A stretch of 6,620 nucleotides of DNA from Candidatus Heimdallarchaeota archaeon. Its GTDB lineage: Archaea; Asgardarchaeota; Heimdallarchaeia; Heimdallarchaeales; Kariarchaeaceae. The stretch spans positions 1 through 6,620 of the forward strand of contig JAAFKL010000445.1 of the NCBI GenBank assembly GCA_021399405.1. The letters are read 5' to 3'. Shown piece by piece: positions 1-6,618 of the stretch (position 1 is the first letter of the stretch; the number at the start of each line of letters is the position of its first letter). The notes under the pieces are model-generated. The model made no database searches, was not told the origin of the DNA, and saw only the letters and a program-made list of their open reading frames with translations. Both the position numbers and the translations under genes were made by a program.

Positions 1-698
1 ACTACTGCCCTACTGGCTCCTACTGCAGCTCCCAACTCTTTTGCTAGATCCTCAATAAGATGGAAGTTCTCAGGTCCGCCAATTCCTCTACCACCGGATA
101 CGATGATATCTGCCTCTGTCAGTTCAATAGTTTCAGTACTTGAAGCCAATATTTCTGCTAACTTCATCACTGAATCTCCGTCAACTGTATCTGTGGTGAT
201 ATCCTCTAGATTTGCTGTCCCAGCTCCCAATTCAGGAACATCAAATACAGCAGCTCTCACAGTTATTACCATTTTTCCCTCTGCCTTGATGGTGGAATGG
301 ATCTTGTTACCATGTATCGATCTTTTGAAGGTATTTCCATCAATCACTTCGATGATATCAGATAAGGGGGTGGCATCCAGTTTCACACATACCTGTGGTG
401 AAATTTCCCTTCCCCAAACAGTTGCAGGGAATATAATAATATCTGCATCCTTGGCTGCATTAACAATCATACGACTGTACATTGTGGGGTGATATAATGT
501 AATGCCCGATGCACCTTTAACTGTATTAAGACCCATCTTTCCAGCAATGTCGACTACTGAATCGATATTATCATCAATTGCTACTCCAAAAATTTCCTTT
601 CCTGTTTGAACTGCAAGTGCTTTTGCTACAGTAATTGCTTCTTTGGCAGCTTTTACTATCTCACCATTATAACTCTCTAGATAAATTGCTATACTCAT
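1..698 (-). CDS. etfA: Electron transfer flavoprotein alpha subunit, 3' end beyond window
   Basis: EtfA binds FAD and, with EtfB, carries electrons between flavin dehydrogenases (for example acyl-CoA dehydrogenases) and a membrane or ferredoxin acceptor, in the cytoplasm. Reading the minus strand from ATG at 698 gives 232 uninterrupted codons to the window edge. The N-terminal domain (about 1-185) contains the family block with PATVWGREISPQ at 92-103, followed by LDATPLSD at 107-114. The start of the C-terminal FAD-binding domain is unmistakable: SGGRGIGGPENF at 201-212, then ELGAAVGASRAV to residue 232. Family members are about 320 residues, so roughly 85-90 residues, including the rest of the FAD site, lie outside. 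The start is fixed by a strong Shine-Dalgarno sequence and by homology to the family N-terminus. It lies 11 nt after etfB, clearly in one operon. The sequence does not show whether this is a bifurcating or a classical ETF. Confidence 0.95.
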   Translation of the reverse strand, partial: MSIAIYLESYNGEIVKAAKEAITVAKALAVQTGKEIFGVAIDDNIDSVVDIAGKMGLNTVKGASGITLYHPTMYSRMIVNAAKDADIIIFPATVWGREISPQVCVKLDATPLSDIIEVIDGNTFKRSIHGNKIHSTIKAEGKMVITVRAAVFDVPELGAGTANLEDITTDTVDGDSVMKLAEILASSTETIELTEADIIVSGGRGIGGPENFHLIEDLAKELGAAVGASRAV

Positions 699-703
699 CT
701 CAA

Positions 704-711
704 GGCCTCCT
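704..711 (-). promoter_or_regulatory. Shine-Dalgarno site of etfA, overlapping the etfB stop
   Basis: On the minus strand AGGAGGCC lies 5' of the etfA ATG, with 7 nt between AGGAGG and the start codon if the core is taken as 706-711 plus its two trailing bases. The motif shares bases with the TAG stop of etfB (710-712). This suggests coupled translation of the two subunits, which fits their need for equal amounts. Confidence 0.85.
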
Positions 712-1474
712 AAATTATTTTCTCCTTGTTGACCAATCCGTCAACCAATTCAGATACTAGCTCCTCTGCTGTACCTGTCATTTTAGTACCCGCACCCTTA
801 GTTGGTGGGAATTCAATTTTAACCTGTGTGAGATTATTCCTTATCTCAGTACCCGCGCTATCTTTGATATCCAGAAGTTTTTTCTTGGCTTTCATAATCA
901 TGGGTAGTTTTGGATATCTCGGTTCATTTAGGCCCTTATCGGCTGTTAGCAGAATTGGGAAACCAGCTTCAAACTTCTCTTTTCTTCCCGAAGCATCTCT
1001 GGTGGCTACTATACCATTTTCTGTAACCTCTAATGAGGAAATTTCGGTAATAACTGGGATATTCATTAGTGCTGCAAGTGCTGGACCAATGAATGAATCA
1101 GCAGAGTCAGTTGCAATTTTGCCACAGAGAATAATATCAGCACCTAAGGGTTCAATAACTGCTTTTAATGCCTTGGCGATAGATAATGGATCACTCCCGT
1201 ACAATTCTTTGCTATCTATGAGGATTCCAGAATCCACACCCATGGCCATTGCTTTTCGAATTGATTTTTCTTCTTTGCCTCTGCCAATGGTGACAGATAT
1301 TACTTCGCCTCCAAGGCTTTCCTTTATTTTAATAGCTTCTTCTACTGCGTACTCGTCATATGGACCAATAATGTACTCAATTGTACCATCATCTTCCACA
1401 TCTGTACCATCCGCGTTTATCTGAAACTTAGTCTCAGTGTCTGGGACACTTTTTAGTAAAGATACGATTTTCAT
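710..1474 (-). CDS. etfB: Electron transfer flavoprotein beta subunit
   Basis: EtfB is the partner of EtfA in the soluble ETF heterodimer; it binds AMP, or a second FAD in bifurcating forms. The 254-residue length is normal for the family. The N-terminus (MKIVSLLKSVPDTETKFQIN) and the block GPYDEYAVEEAIKIKE at 37-52 are typical. The nucleotide-binding segment is GKIATDSADSFIGPALA at 118-134; it keeps the GP but differs from the common DGDT-x-Q-VGP form. The region GLNEPRYPKLPMIMKAKKK at 181-199 is a strong family hallmark. The start is the first ATG matching the family N-terminus. No Shine-Dalgarno motif precedes it and a TATA-like box lies about 32 nt upstream, so the transcript is probably near-leaderless. 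It is the first gene of etfB-etfA. The acceptor or dehydrogenase partner is not in view. Confidence 0.95.
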   Translation of the reverse strand: MKIVSLLKSVPDTETKFQINADGTDVEDDGTIEYIIGPYDEYAVEEAIKIKESLGGEVISVTIGRGKEEKSIRKAMAMGVDSGILIDSKELYGSDPLSIAKALKAVIEPLGADIILCGKIATDSADSFIGPALAALMNIPVITEISSLEVTENGIVATRDASGRKEKFEAGFPILLTADKGLNEPRYPKLPMIMKAKKKLLDIKDSAGTEIRNNLTQVKIEFPPTKGAGTKMTGTAEELVSELVDGLVNKEKII

Positions 1475-1500
1475 CTACATTTTTGGGATGATAAGTCCAT

Positions 1501-1510
1501 TAAATATATT
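1501..1510 (-). promoter_or_regulatory. Putative archaeal TATA box of the etfBA operon
   Basis: The minus strand reads AATATATTTA, centred near 1505, about 32 nt before the etfB ATG. With the usual archaeal distance of about 25-27 nt from box to transcription start, the mRNA would begin near 1480, leaving a leader of only a few bases. That agrees with the lack of a Shine-Dalgarno motif. No clear BRE can be asserted, and AT-rich background makes chance matches easy. Confidence 0.5.
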
Positions 1511-1525
1511 CTTAATTTAGCTATG

Positions 1526-1544
1526 ATCTTTTTGTTTCAAAGAT
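1526..1544. repeat. Short inverted repeat in the divergent intergenic region
   Basis: ATCTTT at 1526-1531 and AAAGAT at 1539-1544 form a perfect 6-bp inverted repeat with a 7-nt loop. It sits upstream of the etfB TATA-like box. It could be part of a regulator site, but six AT-rich base pairs can arise by chance. Confidence 0.25.
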
Positions 1545-1548
1545 AATA

Positions 1549-1564
1549 AATTAACGCGTAAATT
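1549..1564. promoter_or_regulatory. 16-nt near-palindrome, possible operator between divergent promoters
   Basis: AATTAACGCGTAAATT matches its own reverse complement at 14 of 16 positions. The core ACGCGT is a GC-rich island in a strongly AT-rich spacer. It lies between the etfB box (1501-1510) and the box proposed for the plus-strand gene (1585-1594), so one bound dimeric regulator could affect both directions. The binding protein is unknown, and function is inferred only from symmetry and position. Confidence 0.4.
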
Positions 1565-1584
1565 CTTCGAGTTTATTAATGAAT

Positions 1585-1594
1585 TGTATATTAT
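1585..1594 (+). promoter_or_regulatory. Putative TATA box of the M29-like gene
   Basis: TGTATATTAT is centred near 1590, about 30 nt before ATG 1620, which would give a start of transcription near 1616 and a near-leaderless mRNA. A second AT-rich candidate at about 1601-1618 would instead place transcription near 1635 and favour the ATGs at 1653 or 1656. The choice is uncertain. Confidence 0.35.
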
Positions 1595-1619
1595 TCCATT
1601 AAAATTTATACATATTTAT

Positions 1620-2597
1620 ATGAAAAGTTTATTTAACTGTGATTCATTACAAATGATGTCAAATGCTTGGAAGCGTTATTTTGATAGAGTTATACCCATA
1701 AAATCAATAAATAAACTACTAGTTTACACTGATTGCAATCGGGAATGGATTGCCAATCCTTTGATCGATCTAGCCATCGATATGGGTTGGAAGGTATCTA
1801 TGGCTTTCACGGATGACTTCGAGGAGGAGGATATGAATGATATTTCTAGTAGTTTACTCTCCATTTCATCTGATACATTAATTATCTCAATAATTTCCCC
1901 TACAAATCCCAATCTCAATAAATTAAATACTATATTTCCCTATTATGGGTCCTTGTTGGGATTTACCGGGATTAGCATTGTTGTCTCTCCTGAATTACCG
2001 GATTCATTTATCCTTGATTTCTTGAGATTTGACCCTCATGTGGTGGAGGATCGATTGCAAAAGTTGTTAACAATCGGATCTGCGAATAAAAACATACATG
2101 TCAAGTCTATTTGGGGATCAAATTTTCAATTTCAATCAAATGGTGTTTCGGAGGATCTCAATAGTATTGATGATGGTGAAACCAATTCTATTGCATTTCC
2201 AGGAATGGAGGTATTTATAGAGGTACTACCAAATTCATTATTTGGTGAAATGATTGTCTACGGTTTTATTCTTCCCTTCCATGATCAAGAAAACAATTTA
2301 ATTGATCATTATGGACTTGTATCAGAAAATGCAAGATTCAAGATATCTTTACAAAATGGGATTATAACAAATATCGCTATGCTTGCTGGTTGCAATGACG
2401 ATTTTATCTATAAGAGATTCAAACTGTTACTTGGAGATTTTGAAAAGAGCCTTAAGCTAAAAGTTTCATTTGGTATTGGGCACAGTTATCACAAACCTCC
2501 TGGTATTGCTATAGTAGATAGGAATATTAACAAATCATTTAGTATGACAATCAATGATCAAATCAATATTATTCTTTACGATGTAGATTTGGAATAA
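1620..2597 (+). CDS. Divergent M29 aminopeptidase-like (aminopeptidase T-type) protein
   Basis: This 325-residue protein has the order of motifs seen in M29 (thermophilic metallopeptidase) proteins. An N-terminal alpha/beta part includes LLVYTDCN (33-40) and DTLIISII (85-92). Next comes VKSIWGSNFQFQ (161-172), resembling the family's GTDL strand. FPGMEVFIEVLPNS (193-206) matches the N-x-P-x-G-E-V-F block and keeps the metal-ligand glutamate (E197). KISLQNGIITNI (241-252) and KVSFGIGHSY (281-290) follow. M29 peptidases are cytosolic two-metal aminopeptidases, but here the glutamate expected before GIG appears to be S283 and the later histidine of the GTxH block is not evident, so activity is doubtful. 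No signal peptide or membrane segment is visible. ATG 1620 is preferred over TTG 1584 because of its distance from a TATA-like box; 1653 or 1656 are alternatives. The family assignment is from memory of motifs and is moderate; a non-peptidase role is possible. Confidence 0.6.
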   Translation: MKSLFNCDSLQMMSNAWKRYFDRVIPIKSINKLLVYTDCNREWIANPLIDLAIDMGWKVSMAFTDDFEEEDMNDISSSLLSISSDTLIISIISPTNPNLNKLNTIFPYYGSLLGFTGISIVVSPELPDSFILDFLRFDPHVVEDRLQKLLTIGSANKNIHVKSIWGSNFQFQSNGVSEDLNSIDDGETNSIAFPGMEVFIEVLPNSLFGEMIVYGFILPFHDQENNLIDHYGLVSENARFKISLQNGIITNIAMLAGCNDDFIYKRFKLLLGDFEKSLKLKVSFGIGHSYHKPPGIAIVDRNINKSFSMTINDQINIILYDVDLE

Positions 2598-2640
2598 ACT
2601 CCATTGCAAGAAATATTAATTTGATTTTGATCTCTTCGGC

Positions 2641-2651
2641 TACTTAAAATA
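2641..2651 (+). promoter_or_regulatory. Putative TATA box of the helicase gene
   Basis: TACTTAAAATA is centred near 2646, 25-26 nt before the ATG at 2671. This is almost exactly the archaeal TATA-to-transcription-start distance and predicts a leaderless mRNA beginning at or next to the start codon. No Shine-Dalgarno motif is seen. The 73-nt spacer after the upstream gene therefore probably holds an independent promoter. Confidence 0.5.
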
Positions 2652-2670
2652 GAACTAGCAGATATACAGT

Positions 2671-5658
2671 ATGATGGGTTATTTCCTAGTTCATACAGTT
2701 GATTTACCAAATCAGATGATCAAAGTTATAGATAGAGAGAGTAATATTTTGTCATTAGAAATCCAGGCACCTTGGATCGATTTTTTACCTTACTTGAGAA
2801 ATTTACTGGAGCTATATCTTGAGATTGAGGACGGTAAAGTAGGTGAGAATAATCTATTCGTTATCGAACCCAGTTATTTGATCCCTGTGACTACCATTAC
2901 TGATGCTATGAGCTGTTTGAGAAAAATATATATCAACACTCTAGGGGCAAGAGATACTCCAGAAAAGAAACAACTTCTTAGAATGATGGAGGGAAATGCT
3001 TTGCATGATGTTTTCTCTCTAAAAATCACTAATGATACTATAGAAATTGATGAGATGATTGAACTTGTAGTGAATAATACAAAATCTGATTTGGTAACAC
3101 TGGCAGTTGATGAAGATCGAATTACGAATTATTTGAAAGCGAATGCAGGAGTGTTTAATAGATTTCAGAAACTAAATGGTTTGACAGAAATTGATAATCA
3201 AAATTGGAAACTAGGTGTTCATGGAAAATTTGATGGATTGGTGCGGAAGAATATTCTTGAGTTGAAGACCTCCAAAATACCAGACAGTATCCCCTGGGAG
3301 AACCACAATTCACAAATCAATATATACAAACATATGATGGCAGATAGGGGGAATTTCAATGGGATGATATACTATGTTAGGGATAATAAGATGGTAAACA
3401 AAAAACCTTATGAAATTCCCCAACATCAATGGTTACTAGCTAGAAATTGGTCTCTGCTCGTTCTCAAGGGTGAGTTCACTCCTCAGGTGCTTAGAGAAAA
3501 TTATGCCAAGGCTTGTAGGTATTGTTTTGTAAAGAATGGGTGTATGAACCTTTGTGCCGGGTTGATTACACAAAGAGACTGTGAACGATGTACCCAGTCT
3601 GTTTTATGTGATAAGAAAAGCTGGCCAAAAGAAGCAACTGATTATTACACACACTTTGTAACTGCCCTGAATGCAGAGGAGCAAGAGGAAATAAAGGCCC
3701 AAAAATGGTTATCAAGAGTTGGATTAAAAGATTCACGTCAAAGAGATGTCTTAATCAATAGAGGTTACGCTATTCAAACAACAAATAAAATAGATGAAGT
3801 ATTCAAACGCGGTAAATATGAGATTGTTTATTCCCATAAATCAATAATGAACAGGTTCAGACGAGGTGATTTCATAAAAATCTATAATCTTGAAGACACA
3901 CATGATATTTCTACCATGTACTTCTCAGCTGTAATCACGGATATTAACGCAGATCAAATATATCTAGAATCAACTAATAAATTACCTCACAAGGTGGTGA
4001 TAGTCTCATCGGATTCATCCGCTAGCTACCGGGGAAGTAAAAGAGCGTTGCACTTCACCATTCTTTCTAACTCTAGATTACTCGATATCATAAAAGGAAA
4101 AACAAATCTAAAAAATTTCCAAGTAGTTGATAAGGTTGTAGAACTTATCAATCCATTGATGAAATACAATCCACTCCAGCAATCTGCAATTGAAAATTCT
4201 TTGCAATCTCCTGATATTTTCCTCATACAGGGGCCAGCAGGAACGGGTAAAACATCGCTGATAGTTGAGATTGTCAATCAATTATTTTTCTCTGGAAAAC
4301 GAATACTCGTCTCTGCGTTCACTAACATGGCCATAGATAATATTGGTTTGTCCTTAAAAAAATACAATATTCCTTTTGTAAGATTGGGTAGACCACATTC
4401 TATCAACAAAGAGCTCCATGAGTATTCAATTGAAACAAGACAGGAGGAGTATATAACAGCAATTGAGAATGATCTCCCATTGGTAATTCTATCCACAACA
4501 TCCTCTATTGCAAAAGATCTATATGTAGATTTAATGATGGATTACGTGATTCTAGATGAGGCTGCCCAGATGACCGAGCCAGAAAATTTGAAAGCTCTTC
4601 TCCACGGGGAGCGGGCAATTCTTGTGGGGGATCACCAGCAATTGCAACCGATAGTGCAATCACAAAAGGCAAAACAACTTAGATTGCAGCATTCACTCTT
4701 TGAACGATTGGTTGATCAAATTCCTAATAGGCATGTTTTACTTACTCATCAATACAGAATGAACAGTGAAATCCTCTCATTTCCCAATGGCACATTTTAT
4801 GATGGTAAATTGCAACCCGCTAATGAAGAAATAGCTTTTCAGCAAATAAGCACTTTCCGTACAAAACTGACTTCATCTGATCCGTATCAAGTTATCTCCT
4901 TGCAAGATAACAAGATAGTTCAGGGATTACAGGTTAATCGAGCTGAAGTAGTGGTAATTATTGCATTAATTTGTGATCTCATTGAGAATGTTCCTGATTT
5001 ATCTTTGAATGATATCGGCATAATCACTCCCTTTAGGGCTCAAGTTGCTGAGCTTAGGAGATTCCTGCCATTTATCCAGATAGATACCATTGATCGTTTT
5101 CAAGGTTCTGAGAATGAGATAATTATATTTTCCAGCATAACAACTGCAAATGTGCCCATCCTAAGTGATCCCCGTAGGATAAATGTTGCATTGACAAGAG
5201 CCAAGAAAAAACTAATTGTTCTGGTAACCAATCCTCACGTGCAAGGCCAAACACTCATGAACCGTCTGTATGTGGATGCGCAGAATCGTGACCTAGTAAC
5301 TGATCTACACTCATCTGATATTCAAGACTATTCTTCCGATAAGATTTTTAATAGTAATTTAGAGACTATATCTTCCCATAGCAAAATCAAGACAATATCG
5401 GTTGATACTTACAATCCATTTATTGATCTGAAGGATCTTATTGGTAAATCGGCGGGCATATTCTTCAATACCATCCTAATGATGGAAACTGATATTGATG
5501 GGGTGGAATTCTGTCCCATTTGTAGGTTGGTGCTTGATTTTGGTGTGCAATGCCTAGGATGTTCCTACTGGTATCACAAAGATCATCTAGTGGAATGGGT
5601 CAAAGATTCTTCTAATTGTCCTGTTTGCAAACATTCTCTGATTATAGTTAGTTATTGA
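2671..5658 (+). CDS. Dna2-like nuclease-helicase with C-terminal RING/PHD-like finger
   Basis: This 995-residue protein combines several modules. A Cas4/RecB-type PD-(D/E)XK nuclease (about 70-300) has D188, E197 and K199 plus the Q215-x3-Y219 motif. C82 with C282-x2-C285-x5-C291 matches the iron-sulfur ligands of Dna2 and AddB. A second set, C304-x2-C307-x5-C313, follows. A beta-barrel-like stretch (about 370-480, RRGDFIKIYNL) precedes a complete SF1B helicase: Q-motif YNPLQQ at 499-504, Walker A GPAGTGKTS at 521-529, DEAA at 629-632, GDHQQLQP at 653-660, QYRMN at 694-698, DRFQGSE at 808-814, and RRINVALTRAK at 835-845. A serine-rich linker (about 865-940) leads to a C4-H2-C2 finger at 948-986. 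In Dna2, nuclease and helicase process DNA flaps and ends; a related UPF1-like role on RNA cannot be excluded. Both enzymatic cores look intact. ATG 2671 is chosen by the TATA spacing; the next codon is also ATG. Confidence 0.93.
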   Translation: MMGYFLVHTVDLPNQMIKVIDRESNILSLEIQAPWIDFLPYLRNLLELYLEIEDGKVGENNLFVIEPSYLIPVTTITDAMSCLRKIYINTLGARDTPEKKQLLRMMEGNALHDVFSLKITNDTIEIDEMIELVVNNTKSDLVTLAVDEDRITNYLKANAGVFNRFQKLNGLTEIDNQNWKLGVHGKFDGLVRKNILELKTSKIPDSIPWENHNSQINIYKHMMADRGNFNGMIYYVRDNKMVNKKPYEIPQHQWLLARNWSLLVLKGEFTPQVLRENYAKACRYCFVKNGCMNLCAGLITQRDCERCTQSVLCDKKSWPKEATDYYTHFVTALNAEEQEEIKAQKWLSRVGLKDSRQRDVLINRGYAIQTTNKIDEVFKRGKYEIVYSHKSIMNRFRRGDFIKIYNLEDTHDISTMYFSAVITDINADQIYLESTNKLPHKVVIVSSDSSASYRGSKRALHFTILSNSRLLDIIKGKTNLKNFQVVDKVVELINPLMKYNPLQQSAIENSLQSPDIFLIQGPAGTGKTSLIVEIVNQLFFSGKRILVSAFTNMAIDNIGLSLKKYNIPFVRLGRPHSINKELHEYSIETRQEEYITAIENDLPLVILSTTSSIAKDLYVDLMMDYVILDEAAQMTEPENLKALLHGERAILVGDHQQLQPIVQSQKAKQLRLQHSLFERLVDQIPNRHVLLTHQYRMNSEILSFPNGTFYDGKLQPANEEIAFQQISTFRTKLTSSDPYQVISLQDNKIVQGLQVNRAEVVVIIALICDLIENVPDLSLNDIGIITPFRAQVAELRRFLPFIQIDTIDRFQGSENEIIIFSSITTANVPILSDPRRINVALTRAKKKLIVLVTNPHVQGQTLMNRLYVDAQNRDLVTDLHSSDIQDYSSDKIFNSNLETISSHSKIKTISVDTYNPFIDLKDLIGKSAGIFFNTILMMETDIDGVEFCPICRLVLDFGVQCLGCSYWYHKDHLVEWVKDSSNCPVCKHSLIIVSY
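5512..5628 (+). other. C-terminal cross-brace zinc finger (RING/PHD/Nse1-like) of the helicase
   Basis: Residues 948-986 show C948-x2-C951-x9-C961-x2-C964-x4-H969-x2-H972-x10-C983-x2-C986. Eight ligands in this order fit a two-zinc cross-brace fold. The phrases FCPIC, WYHKDHLVEW and NCPVC resemble RING-H2 fingers (FH-x2-C-L-x2-W then CP-x-C). The C-x2-C-x4-H spacing in the middle is closer to PHD or Nse1-type RING-like fingers, and H972 replaces the usual cysteine. In eukaryotes such domains recruit ubiquitin or SUMO E2 enzymes or bind histone tails; which of these applies here is unknown. Confidence 0.85.
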
Positions 5659-5684
5659 TTATTATTTATTATATTTTATTTTTG
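5659..5684 (+). terminator. T-rich putative archaeal terminator after the helicase gene
   Basis: Directly after the TGA stop the plus strand is a run of T-rich words ending ATTTTATTTTT. Archaeal RNA polymerase can stop at T-rich tracts without a hairpin, and none is obvious here. The tract extends into the last codons of the convergent rpl15. Confidence 0.4.
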
Positions 5685-6137
5685 GTCAGGAAGTATTACT
5701 GATCCACCAGCCGCTTCTATCTTAGAAACTGCATTTCCACTTGCCTTCTTGACAGTTACTGCTATCTTTCTAGTAACATCTCCTTGTGCCAGTAGCTTGG
5801 TTACTCCGATGCTTTCCAAGTTAATTGCATAGAGATCCCCATCAAGAGTGGCGATGTCACTCTTGACAAGAGTGTCTATTCCCTGATCAAGATGGCTGAC
5901 ATTTATGGTGTTGGCCTTTTTAGCGAATTCCTGTGGTCTTTTGAAACCAAACTTACCCAGGGGTTTTTCCCTGTTCTTTTTGGCCTCAATAATGGTTCGG
6001 ATCCAGTTGTGCTGGGATACACCCGCATTTCCTACTCCTCCTCGCATACCAGAACCCTTGTGGTCTTTTTGAATGCCCCATCCATGGGATCGGCCACCTC
6101 GCTGCCTTCGAACTTTTCGTTTTCTTCTTACTACCAT
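5676..6137 (-). CDS. rpl15: 50S ribosomal protein L15 (uL15), archaeal type
   Basis: uL15 is a large-subunit protein that binds 23S rRNA through its basic, glycine-rich N-terminal tail. The 153-residue product begins MVVRRKRKVRRQRGGRSHGW and continues with the HKGSGMRGGVGNAG stretch, as in archaeal and eukaryotic L15/L27a proteins. The C-terminal family signature is KLLAQGDVTRKIAVTV (114-129) with ASGNAVSKIEAAGG (132-145). The start is ATG 6137, not the upstream in-frame ATG at 6167, because it gives the family N-terminus and has a Shine-Dalgarno GAGGT 7 nt before it. It follows rpl30 after 13 nt in one operon. Its 3' end converges on the helicase gene with a 17-nt gap, and secY does not follow, although it is the usual archaeal neighbour. 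Confidence 0.96.
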   Translation of the reverse strand: MVVRRKRKVRRQRGGRSHGWGIQKDHKGSGMRGGVGNAGVSQHNWIRTIIEAKKNREKPLGKFGFKRPQEFAKKANTINVSHLDQGIDTLVKSDIATLDGDLYAINLESIGVTKLLAQGDVTRKIAVTVKKASGNAVSKIEAAGGSVILPDQK

Positions 6138-6144
6138 TTTAATA

Positions 6145-6149
6145 ACCTC
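6145..6149 (-). promoter_or_regulatory. Shine-Dalgarno site deciding the rpl15 start
   Basis: GAGGT on the minus strand lies 7 nt before the ATG at 6137, directly after the rpl30 stop (6151-6153). It supports this start over the in-frame ATG at 6167, which would overlap rpl30. Confidence 0.75.
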
Positions 6150-6150
6150 T

Positions 6151-6618
6151 TCATGCCATCCTAGCAATTAAATCATTAATTGCTTCTCCTCTGTACCCTA
6201 GATCACCTTTTAGGCTAACTGGGTATTTTAGGGACTTAAATCCCTTTCTTGGAGGACTCAACCTGAATACAGGCTGTATGTTGGGGATATCTTTCATCTT
6301 TGCAGAACCCTTTACCATTGCTTTAGAGAACTGTTTGATCGTAGTGAACTCAGTATTTCCCTTGATGTGTTTGTTGGTAACTCTGTCCTTTCCGGCGAGT
6401 TCTCCACGTTTAACAAGCAAGTGTTCAATATTTTTCTCATTAATTTCTCCCCAAGTCGCGATATCCTTGATCTTGAACAGCATACCCTGCAGCTGTGGTG
6501 TATCCTCATAAATCACTGCATGATTTGGTTTGTTCAGATGTAACAGTTTGAGAGTGTGCTCCACGTTGTAGCTCACATTCACTCTTCCTCGTAATCTAAT
6601 AATTGCTATTGCCTTCAT
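6151..6618 (-). CDS. rpl30: 50S ribosomal protein L30 (uL30), archaeal type
   Basis: uL30 is a large-subunit rRNA-binding protein. The 155-residue length is that of archaeal L30 (the eukaryotic relative is L7), not the ~60-residue bacterial form. The N-terminal ferredoxin-like part starts MKAIAIIRLRGRVNVSYNVE, followed by LKLLHLNKPNHAVIYEDTP (24-42) and GMLFKIKDIATWGEIN (45-60). The archaeal extension ends with FRLSPPRKGFKSLKYP and GDLGYRGEAINDLIARM. The ATG at 6618 fits the family N-terminus, so the gene is complete, but its ribosome-binding site and the upstream genes of the spc operon lie outside. It is co-directional with rpl15, in the conserved L30-L15 order. Confidence 0.96.
   Translation of the reverse strand: MKAIAIIRLRGRVNVSYNVEHTLKLLHLNKPNHAVIYEDTPQLQGMLFKIKDIATWGEINEKNIEHLLVKRGELAGKDRVTNKHIKGNTEFTTIKQFSKAMVKGSAKMKDIPNIQPVFRLSPPRKGFKSLKYPVSLKGDLGYRGEAINDLIARMA

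Noticed and set aside
103..492. 129-codon plus-strand open frame opposite etfA
   Set aside because: The minus strand here encodes EtfA with its FAD-binding signature, and the plus frame shows no recognisable protein.
726..1424. 232-codon open frame on the plus strand, opposite etfB
   Set aside because: It lies wholly antisense to a clearly recognised EtfB, has no family-like motif and no start signal; it is a shadow of etfB codon use.
1584..1619. TTG start adding 12 residues to the M29-like protein
   Set aside because: The extension is AT-rich and overlaps the proposed TATA box, and ATG 1620 is a better start; not excluded outright.
5892..6164. 90-codon plus-strand open frame opposite rpl15
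   Set aside because: It is antisense to a conserved ribosomal protein gene and has no promoter or similarity support.
6138..6167. Upstream ATG for rpl15 adding 10 residues
   Set aside because: It would overlap rpl30, lacks the family N-terminus, and the Shine-Dalgarno motif points to ATG 6137.
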